This document shows, piece after piece, positions 10,539 to 15,758 of a stretch of DNA of 64,000 bases. Source of the stretch: Bacteroidia bacterium (lineage in GTDB: Bacteria; Bacteroidota; Bacteroidia; Bacteroidales; Azobacteroidaceae); contig BNWW01000002.1 of the NCBI GenBank assembly GCA_025999115.1, positions 19,684-83,683 of the forward strand, read 5' to 3'. Below the pieces are notes generated by a model. It was not told where the DNA came from. It saw only the letters and a list, made by a program, of their open reading frames with translations, and did not search any database. Positions within the stretch are counted from its first letter, which is position 1. Every line of letters starts with the position of its first letter. Made by a program: the position numbers and the translations under genes.

Positions 10539-10863
10539 TTTGAAGCATGTAATTTCGGCGAAACTCCGCTAAATTTTTGGGTTCGCACGTGATTAACCGT
10601 TCATTCAATCCCCTTTCAATCTCCGAAAACTTGTACAGGCATTTTCCCCGAAGGACAGTATAGCTGATTAAATTTTCTTTCCGTAGCCGTTGCAGCGTTT
10701 TTGTACTGATACGGAGAAGGTCGGCGACTTCAAGACTGTCCAGCCAGATTTCTTCTTCCTTGTCCGGAGCGGTTTCTTTTTTCAAAACAAAGTCGGCAAT
10801 CCTTTCAATTTTTGTTATCAAATCTTTGTATGCCTTGCTGTCAAATGTTATCACTTCCATCAT
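10525..10863 (-). CDS. Helix-turn-helix protein upstream of primase-helicase
   Basis: This 112-residue protein has an N-terminal coiled-coil-like helix and the HTH WLDSLEVADLLRISTKTLQRLRKENLISY, followed by KCLYKFSEIERGL. It has the same fold pattern as the two HTH proteins at the other end of this unit. It is the first gene of the minus-strand operon 10863-7828 and overlaps the primase-helicase start by 14 bp, which suggests coupled translation. It probably regulates or assists excision/replication of the left element. The promoter would lie at about 10870-10930 on the minus strand, where I see only an imperfect TAnnTTTG-like match. Confidence 0.75.
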   Translation of the reverse strand: MMEVITFDSKAYKDLITKIERIADFVLKKETAPDKEEEIWLDSLEVADLLRISTKTLQRLRKENLISYTVLRGKCLYKFSEIERGLNERLITCEPKNLAEFRRNYMLQNGIK

Positions 10864-11144
10864 TTGTAAATTTTTGACAAAGGTCTATAACGTGGCAAAA
10901 TAGATTTGCATAGTATGTATATAGTATGTATTGATTTTTCGTTTCAAATTATTGTGTAAAAGCAATTTACCTCAAATGTTAAAGTTTGTCTCCATTTTTA
11001 TGGATGATAAAAACACGATTGCTATATTGTTGTTTTGTAGCTGTTTATAGTGATTTTTAAGGCTGTTTTACGTGTGCCGGGAATACATACTTCGATATAG
11101 TTGTGCTTTTAAGTGTATATTAATTAGTAAGATAAAGAACAAAA

Positions 11145-11181
11145 CCTGAAAAAATAAAATTCATCCTTTTATTTTTTCAGG
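11145..11181. terminator. Perfect 15-bp-arm hairpin
   Basis: CCTGAAAAAATAAAA is followed by a 7-nt loop and its exact complement. The A/T-rich upper stem and a T-tract on either strand allow it to work as a bidirectional terminator. No gene ends next to it, so its present role is unclear. Confidence 0.55.
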
Positions 11182-11210
11182 TTTTTCAGGCTGTTGGTTG
11201 TTTATCCGGA

Positions 11211-11273
11211 ATTTTCTTTGTGCAAGGTGCAAGCCTATTTATATAATAGGCTTGCACCTTGCACAAAGAAAAT
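11211..11273. repeat. 63-bp near-perfect palindrome (29-bp arms, 5-nt centre)
   Basis: Two exact 29-bp arms (11211-11239 and 11245-11273) flank the centre TATAT. Each arm carries TGCAAG twice, separated by one G (TGCAAGGTGCAAG). The arms begin with the AT-rich ATTTTCTTTG. No gene abuts it. It is too long and too GC-structured in the middle to be an ordinary Rho-independent terminator. Possible roles are a protein-binding or replication site of the left element, an element terminus, or a mobile palindromic repeat. Confidence 0.85.
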
Positions 11274-11456
11274 AATTTATTTATTATCAAATATTTGGTG
11301 GTGTAAAATATAATGCTTAGATTTGAACCCGAAAGCTATGACGGACTAAGACGGACAAATTGATACATTCTAAGGTCAAAAAAGTGCGTTACAAATTCGT
11401 TACAGAGGAATTTCACGAAGTATATAACATATTGATTTATACGGAAATATGGATGG

Positions 11457-11484
11457 TTAGTTCTTACCCCGTCCATACCGCAAA
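11457..11484 (+). mobile_element. Candidate attL of the HXS-bearing integrative element
   Basis: GTCCATACCGCAAA (11471-11484) recurs exactly at 26026-26039. In both places it is preceded, 7 bp earlier, by TAGTTC, giving 20 conserved positions at identical spacing. The 7 bp between the two blocks differ (TTACCCC here). The site is about 300 bp upstream of the tyrosine integrase. CTnDOT-type integrases are known to tolerate a non-identical 7-bp crossover region, which would explain the differing middle. The boundary call is an inference from repeat position. Confidence 0.55.
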
Positions 11485-11514
11485 CAAGACTGATTATCAG
11501 TTAGTTGCAAAATC

Positions 11515-11554
11515 AACACCCAATTTTACACCCAAAAATGTAAAATTGGGTGTT
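11515..11554 (+). terminator. Terminator-like hairpin, 16-bp perfect arms
   Basis: AACACCCAATTTTACA and its exact complement flank an 8-nt loop, followed by TTGTTTTTGA. It lies 30 bp inside the candidate attL and would stop transcription entering the element from the left. Confidence 0.65.
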
Positions 11555-11648
11555 TTGTTTTTGACATGCAATACCTTCGTTTTTCTAACTTACCTTTTTA
11601 AAACGGAGAATCATTCTCACGGGTTAATTGACTACGTCGATTCTTGCG

Positions 11649-11690
11649 AATTCGTGGGACTTTCCAAAGCCTGAAAAACTCCCACGAATT
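11649..11690. promoter_or_regulatory. Inverted repeat upstream of integrase
   Basis: Perfect 11-bp arms AATTCGTGGGA / TCCCACGAATT are separated by 20 nt. No T-tract follows. Its position 95-140 bp before the integrase start makes it a candidate binding site (integrase arm site or regulator site) or a leader structure. Confidence 0.45.
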
Positions 11691-11737
11691 GGATTATTAT
11701 TCGTTGATTCACAGCATTTTGCTTATCGTTTATATGA

Positions 11738-11783
11738 GCTTGAAAAAGTAATTTTATATCATTAATTTATTAAACTTTCAAGC
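11738..11783 (+). promoter_or_regulatory. Inverted repeat ending at the integrase start codon
   Basis: GCTTGAAA (11738-11745) pairs with TTTCAAGC (11776-11783), two bases before the integrase ATG. The right arm covers the ribosome-binding region, so pairing in mRNA could limit integrase translation. It could equally be a DNA operator. Confidence 0.4.
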
Positions 11784-11785
11784 GT

Positions 11786-13039
11786 ATGAACAGAGTAAAA
11801 AAATCAACATTCAGCGTGTTGTACATTATCAAGAAATCGAAGCTTCTCAAAAATGGGGAAGCGCCTATCTGTATGCGGGTTACCGTGCAGGGACAGGTAG
11901 TGGAGGTTATGGTTAAGCGCAGTATTCCAATTCGTTTGTGGAATCAGTCGAAAGAATGTAGTACAGGTAAAAACCATTGGGACAGGGAATTGAATCATTA
12001 CCTTGAAACAGTCAAGGCGAGGATTTATCAAATCCACAGGGAATTGGAAATCGACGGAAAGGCAGTAACCGCCAATGCAATCAAAGACCGTTACTACGGT
12101 AAAGATGAAAACAGTAAGACATTGGTTGAAGTATATAAAGAGCATAACAAGAAATGCCGCGCTCTTATCGGTATTGATTTTACGGAATCAACGGTGGAGA
12201 AATTCGACACTTCACTTTCTCATTTGCAGGAATACATGAAACATAGTTATGGGAAGGATGATATTTTGTTGAGCGAAATTAACGGTCAGTTTATTAGCAA
12301 TTTTGATTTTTACCTGAAAACGGTACGGAAATGCCAACAAAATTTGAGTTTGAAACATCTCAAGAACCTGAAAAAGGTTATCCGAATTGCAATGGCAAAC
12401 GACTGGATAAGGAAAGACCCGTTCTTTGGAATCCAGTTTAAACACGAGGAAACAAATATCGAATTTCTGACACAGGAAGAATTGGAAATACTGATACACA
12501 AGAATTTTTCTATTCCACGTTTGGCGCAAGTGAGAGATATTGTTGTGTTTTGCGCGTTCACAGGTCTTGCCTTTATTGATGTAAAACAACTCACACCCAA
12601 TCATTTGATAAAGGCCAATAACGGTGCAATGTGGATTCGTAAAAACCGCCAGAAAACCGGAAATATGTGCAATATTCCCGTTTTGTCGGTAGCGCAAAGG
12701 CTGATTGAAAAATATCAAGACCATCCCTACTGTATTAAAAACGATGTTCTACTGCCTGTAATGAGTAATCAAAAGATGAATGCCTACTTGAAGGAAATTG
12801 CTGATTTATGTGGGATTACAAAGAAACTCAGCACACACGTTGCCCGACATACCGCGGCAACAGTGGTTTTTCTTGCCAATAATGTGTCAATGGAAAATGT
12901 TGCCAAAATTCTGGGACATTCCAATACGAAGATGACACAGCATTATGCCAAAGTGTTGGACAGTTCCATTATGCGGGATATGGCGAATGTAGAAAGTTAT
13001 TTTGCAAATGTTTATCAATCTAATAATCAAGCCGTATGA
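11786..13039 (+). CDS. Tyrosine recombinase / integrase of CTnDOT-like family
   Basis: This 417-residue integrase has an N-terminal arm-DNA-binding region, a SAM-like core-binding domain (about 105-210, YKEHNKKCRALIG onward) and a C-terminal catalytic domain. Visible catalytic residues are H351-x-x-R354 (HVARH), H378 in LGHSN and the nucleophile Y387 in QHYAKV. The position usually held by the first arginine is alanine (TGLAFID, A262). Loss of Arg I is known in IntDOT-type enzymes, so it does not by itself mean inactivity. The gene reads into the right-hand element and lies about 300 bp from the candidate attL. Its stop overlaps a 47-codon ORF by ATGA. Confidence 0.88.
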   Translation: MNRVKKSTFSVLYIIKKSKLLKNGEAPICMRVTVQGQVVEVMVKRSIPIRLWNQSKECSTGKNHWDRELNHYLETVKARIYQIHRELEIDGKAVTANAIKDRYYGKDENSKTLVEVYKEHNKKCRALIGIDFTESTVEKFDTSLSHLQEYMKHSYGKDDILLSEINGQFISNFDFYLKTVRKCQQNLSLKHLKNLKKVIRIAMANDWIRKDPFFGIQFKHEETNIEFLTQEELEILIHKNFSIPRLAQVRDIVVFCAFTGLAFIDVKQLTPNHLIKANNGAMWIRKNRQKTGNMCNIPVLSVAQRLIEKYQDHPYCIKNDVLLPVMSNQKMNAYLKEIADLCGITKKLSTHVARHTAATVVFLANNVSMENVAKILGHSNTKMTQHYAKVLDSSIMRDMANVESYFANVYQSNNQAV

Positions 13040-13179
13040 AACGAGGGGGAATAATAATCAGTGAAAACAGAGTAAATATTACTGTCGAAAATGGAATGGT
13101 TTGGATGTCCGAACATGAGATTGCCCGACTGTTTGAGGTTTTTGTAGCCAAAGTCAGCAATAATATGAAAGGGAAATAA
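13036..13179 (+). pseudogene. 47-residue remnant overlapping integrase (element-borne conserved ORF)
   Basis: ATG at 13036 overlaps the integrase stop (ATGA). The frame reads MKRGGIIISENRV, then GMVWMSEHEIARLFEVFVAKVSNNM, and stops early at TAA 13177-13179. The middle resembles the N-terminal helix-turn-helix of longer Bacteroidota mobile-element proteins that usually continue for another 50 or more residues. I read it as the truncated 5' part of such a gene, possibly still translated by coupling to the integrase. The family is not recognised with certainty. Confidence 0.5.
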
Positions 13180-13250
13180 ATCTGAATTAGGCTTTATCAT
13201 TCTTGTAAACAAAGATATATTGCAGAATAAAACATCCAGGCTGAAATGAA

Positions 13251-13296
13251 TTTTGCCGAAAATCTTCCTTTCGTTGAAAGTGTATTTTCGGCAAAA
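13251..13296. terminator. Bidirectional terminator-like hairpin
   Basis: Perfect 13-bp arms TTTTGCCGAAAAT / ATTTTCGGCAAAA are separated by 20 nt. It lies between the integrase unit on the plus strand and the convergent HTH gene on the minus strand, where a shared terminator is expected. Confidence 0.65.
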
Positions 13297-13355
13297 GCCT
13301 TGTCTTATTTATTCTTTCATTATGATGGGTGTTTACAAGATGACAAAGCCAACAA

Positions 13356-13652
13356 TTATTCAAACGCTTTGAAATAGTTTTCATTCAACATCTTTTCAAT
13401 ATCGCTTTCTCTGTAAAGTATCTTTCCACCTAATTGATAATAAGGAATCTTTCCTTCCGTGCGGTAATCCTGCAAAGTTCGGCGACTCACTTTCAATCGT
13501 TCCGAGACTTCCCTGTCGGTTAAATAGCGTTCTCCATTCAACGATAGCTTGTAATTATCGACTACATACTCAATGCCATCAAGTATACGTTCCAATGAAA
13601 AGAAAAACGATTTTACCATTTCATGGTCTTTTGTGATAACTTCATTTTCCAT
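13356..13652 (-). CDS. Helix-turn-helix protein (excisionase/MerR-like)
   Basis: This 98-residue protein has an N-terminal helix and the HTH YLTDREVSERLKVSRRTLQDYRTEGKIPYYQLGGKILYRESDIEKML. This is the standard element-borne excisionase-like pattern, and it faces the integrase convergently. It is the intact member of a pair: its start codon overlaps the stop of a truncated HTH gene just upstream (13642-13740). It probably regulates or directs excision of the right element, but this is inferred from family and position. No clear promoter remains upstream because the region is disrupted by the tandem repeat at 13741. Confidence 0.72.
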   Translation of the reverse strand: MENEVITKDHEMVKSFFFSLERILDGIEYVVDNYKLSLNGERYLTDREVSERLKVSRRTLQDYRTEGKIPYYQLGGKILYRESDIEKMLNENYFKAFE

Positions 13653-13740
13653 ACAGTTTATTTTTTAATTGGTTCAAAACTCGTTCCACATCTTCAGGCT
13701 TGTAATACATTTTATGGTTGATTTGGGAATAAGGTAAGTG
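13642..13740 (-). pseudogene. C-terminal fragment of a second HTH protein
   Basis: In the minus-strand frame the sequence reads HLPYSQINHKMYYKPEDVERVL, then NQLKNKLYGK and stop. This is the wing and C-terminal helix of an excisionase-like protein such as its neighbour. The HTH-coding half is absent: upstream the frame runs into the 10-bp tandem repeat at 13741-13780. The stop overlaps the start of the intact HTH gene, as in normal tandem pairs, so this is a real gene that has lost its 5' end by deletion. Confidence 0.7.
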
Positions 13741-13980
13741 GCAGTGGTTTGCAGTGGTTTGCAGTGGTTTGCAGTGGTTTGCTTCGGTAAGGTAGGACAA
13801 ACACCCAAAATTGAAAATCGCAAGCCGGTTTTTATCAGTGAAACAATTCGCGATGACTTGGACAGGATTGTACGGCTGTTTGGCGAACGAGGCATGAGCG
13901 TGTCGGGATTAGTCGAAAACCTTGCCCGAAACTTTCTTGAAACTTACAAAGAAGATGTAGAACAATGGAGAAAGATGTAA
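13738..13980 (+). pseudogene. DUF3408-like mobilization protein, C-terminal fragment
   Basis: The first 17 residues of the frame are translated from the tandem repeat (WFAVVCFG-type sequence) and are not protein-like. From about GQTPKIENRKPVFISETIRD onward it matches the C-terminal DNA-binding-like domain of DUF3408 proteins: a basic lead, then IRDDLDRIVRLFGERGMSVSGLVENLARNF and a final EDVEQWRK. DUF3408 genes usually sit with transfer genes of Bacteroidota conjugative elements. Here about the first half is missing and the fragment is fused to repeat-derived codons, so it is a pseudogene or a severely shortened protein. It is followed by the hairpin cluster and the broken mobC-like gene. Confidence 0.6.
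13741..13780. repeat. Four tandem copies of GCAGTGGTTT
   Basis: Four exact 10-bp units follow each other, then GC. The array sits exactly between two gene fragments: the 3' end of an HTH gene on the minus strand and the 3' end of a DUF3408-like gene on the plus strand. It looks like a deletion junction later expanded by slippage. Confidence 0.9.
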
Positions 13981-14007
13981 ACTGTATGTAGTCAGTACAA
14001 TGTATTT

Positions 14008-14102
14008 ACTGTGTACAGTCTATTTTACCTTCGGCATCGAAGATGCTCATGTGCATTGGCACATGGCAAGTTGTGTTTTGTGCTGCACAGAACCTTCTGT
14101 GC
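14008..14102. other. Cluster of four inverted repeats, candidate oriT
   Basis: Four small perfect inverted repeats stand in a row: ACTGT/ACAGT (14008-14019), GCATC/GATGC (14034-14046), CATGTGC/GCACATG (14048-14065) and GCACAGAA/TTCTGTGC (14085-14102). They lie in the 200-bp noncoding stretch just before the mobC-like gene, the usual location of a transfer origin in mobilizable Bacteroidota elements. No known nick motif was recognised, so the oriT label is an inference from structure and position. Confidence 0.45.
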
Positions 14103-14178
14103 ATCGCAAAACCCCTTGCAGAAATTACCTCCAAAGTCGGCATTTTTACAATAAAATCGAACAAATAAATTTGAAAAT

Positions 14179-14601
14179 ATGAATACAAGCAGAAATTTGG
14201 GCGGTCGCCCGAAAAAGACAGACCCATGTACGCATCGCTATTCATTTAGCTTAAACGATGCTGAAAACGCACAGTTCCGGGCAATGCTGGATAAAACGGA
14301 TTGAAAGGCAGATATAGCAAAATTTATTAAAATCTGTCTGCTCAAACGTGAAATCAAGTATGTAAAATTTGACAAGGCAGCAATGGATTACTATATGCGA
14401 TTGACAACTTTCCATTCTCAGTTTCGAGCAATCGGTGTGAATTATAATCAGGTCGTTAAGCATCTTAAAACTGCTTTTACAGAGAAAATGGCGTTAGCTA
14501 TGCTGTATAGGCAGGAAAAGGCAACGATAGAATTGGTTACAATCAATCAAAAAATTGTGGAATTGACGGAGAAATTTGAGAGGAAATATTTGGGAAAATA
14601 G
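14179..14601 (+). pseudogene. MobC-like relaxosome protein, interrupted by a nonsense codon
   Basis: The frame starts with MNTSRNLGGRPKKTDPCTHRYSF, typical of the basic N-terminus of small Bacteroidota mobilization proteins, and runs 41 codons to an in-frame TGA at 14302-14304. The same frame then continues without a shift through KADIAKFIKICLLKREI and FHSQFRAIGVNYNQVVKHL, the conserved NYNQ-type motif of the family, to TAG at 14601. A single base change would restore a protein of about 140 residues. These proteins assist the relaxase at oriT. No relaxase gene follows; the next gene is the cargo operon regulator. So transfer functions are inactivated. Confidence 0.78.
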
Positions 14602-14622
14602 GTACCATTCATAAAAAATCTA

Positions 14623-14630
14623 TACCTTTG
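14623..14630 (+). promoter_or_regulatory. -7 element TACCTTTG of the HXS cargo operon
   Basis: TACCTTTG matches TAnnTTTG and lies 33 bp before the ATG chosen for the XRE regulator. It excludes a longer reading of that gene, whose frame would otherwise begin inside this element. It is the only good promoter match seen before the block 14664-21625. Confidence 0.65.
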
Positions 14631-14663
14631 TCGCAAAATTACAAAACAATAAACTTCAAAGAT

Positions 14664-14948
14664 ATGATGTTTAATGAACGAATAGAACAGTTGCGGAAAG
14701 AACAGGGGCTGCCATTGCGGAAATTGGCTGCTGCATTAGATATTGACACCGCCTCTTACTGCAAAATAGAAAAAGGCGAGCGGCGAGCAAGGAAAGAATA
14801 TATTCCTGTTATTGCGGAATTTTTACAAGCAGATGAAAAAGAGCTTTTAACCCTTTGGATTGCCGACAGGATTATTGAAGCGATAGAAGACGAAAAAGAG
14901 TTGGCAGGCAAAGCGTTGAATATTGTAATAAAGCACATAAAGGAATAG
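14664..14948 (+). CDS. XRE-family transcriptional regulator heading the HXS cargo operon
   Basis: This protein of about 94 residues starts at the double ATG of 14664/14667. An upstream in-frame start would fall inside the -7 element. A Cro/C1-type HTH fills residues 3-60: RIEQLRKEQGLPLRKLAAALDIDTASYCKIEKGER. A helical tail (WIADRIIEAIEDEKELAGKALN) probably dimerises. It is the first gene of a run of eight genes with gaps of 3-12 bp or overlaps, so it likely controls the channel, AAA+ ATPase, nuclease and hxs genes and possibly itself. Regulators of this kind often precede horizontally acquired defence or conflict operons in Bacteroidota. The operator is not identified. Confidence 0.8.
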   Translation: MMFNERIEQLRKEQGLPLRKLAAALDIDTASYCKIEKGERRARKEYIPVIAEFLQADEKELLTLWIADRIIEAIEDEKELAGKALNIVIKHIKE

Positions 14949-14953
14949 TTGAG

Positions 14954-15754
14954 ATGTACAAAAATCTGAAATATAGAATTTATTTGTTGCTCAATCCCGC
15001 CAAAGGCAACGGAAGGTGGGATAAGGTTGTGGATTATTTTCTTGTAACGCTTATCTCATTGAATATCGTAGCCGTTATTCTTGAAACGGTTGATGATGTT
15101 TATAATTCGTATAATCTTTGTTTCAAGGTATTTGAGAGATTTTCGGTTTATGTTTTCACTATCGAGTACCTATTGCGCCTGTGGGCTTGCACTTATGAAA
15201 CGAAATATAAACGCCCGATTATTGGACGGCTAAAATGGATTTTCTCATTTGATGCGTTAATGGATTTGCTTGCGTTTCTGCCATTCTACCTGCCCTTTAC
15301 AAGTGTTGATTTACGAGTTGTCCGTATTTTGCGTTTATTCAGATTTTTACGGATTTTCAAATTAGGACGATACTTGAATGCAACAAAATTGATTTCCAAT
15401 GTTTTCAAATCGAAGAAAGAAGAATTGATTTTGTGTTTGGTAATTACAGTGTCGTTGATAATTGTTGCTTCGAGTTTTATGTATTTTGCCGAAAATCAGG
15501 CTCAACCCGATAAATATTCAAGTATTCCTGCCACAATGTGGTGGTGTGTAACTACATTGACAACAGTAGGTTATGGCGATGTTTTTCCGATAACCGTAAT
15601 TGGTAAATTTCTAACGGCTTTTATTGCTATCTTGGGAATTGGAATGTTTGCATTACCTGCGGGTATTTTGGCTTCCGGATTTTCGGACGAATTTCAAAAA
15701 CGAAAAAATAAAGAAAATCATATTTGCCCGCATTGCGGGAAAGAAATAGAATAA
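14954..15754 (+). CDS. Voltage-gated potassium channel (6-TM, Kv-like) with C-terminal CPxCG
   Basis: This 266-residue membrane protein has six predicted helices. The S4 voltage sensor is at about 121-140 (RVVRILRLFRFLRIFKLGRY, basic residues every third position). The pore helix leads to the K+ selectivity filter TVGYGD at 204-209, followed by S6 with the AILGIGMFALPAGILASGF hinge. The chain ends in ICPHCGKEIE, a single CxxC knuckle resembling half of a zinc ribbon, which could assemble between subunits of a tetramer. It should conduct K+ across the inner membrane on depolarisation. It starts 5 bp after the XRE stop and is followed 4 bp later by the AAA+ gene. Its placement in an HXS operon on a mobile element is notable. 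Confidence 0.88.
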   Translation: MYKNLKYRIYLLLNPAKGNGRWDKVVDYFLVTLISLNIVAVILETVDDVYNSYNLCFKVFERFSVYVFTIEYLLRLWACTYETKYKRPIIGRLKWIFSFDALMDLLAFLPFYLPFTSVDLRVVRILRLFRFLRIFKLGRYLNATKLISNVFKSKKEELILCLVITVSLIIVASSFMYFAENQAQPDKYSSIPATMWWCVTTLTTVGYGDVFPITVIGKFLTAFIAILGIGMFALPAGILASGFSDEFQKRKNKENHICPHCGKEIE

Positions 15755-15758
15755 CAAT

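Larger units (their letters stand above)
10864..11785 (+). other. 922-bp noncoding junction between two integrative elements
   Basis: No convincing gene is present. A 104-codon frame at 11360-11674 runs through the hairpins and looks fortuitous. The stretch holds, in order: the AT-rich promoter side of the minus-strand HTH operon, a 15-bp-arm hairpin at 11145, a 63-bp palindrome at 11211, a candidate attachment site at 11457, a 16-bp-arm terminator-like hairpin at 11515, an 11-bp-arm hairpin at 11649 and an inverted repeat around the integrase ribosome-binding region at 11738. It probably contains the right end of the left element and the left end of the right element. Confidence 0.7.

Noticed and set aside
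11321..11364. GATTTGAACCC, looking like the T-arm of a tRNA on the minus strand
   Set aside because: The five bases on each side do not pair as a T-stem and no acceptor or anticodon arm can be built; at most a tRNA-like att remnant.
11360..11674. 104-codon plus-strand frame in the junction region
   Set aside because: It runs through the candidate att site and a perfect terminator-like hairpin, has no family resemblance and an odd composition; treated as chance.
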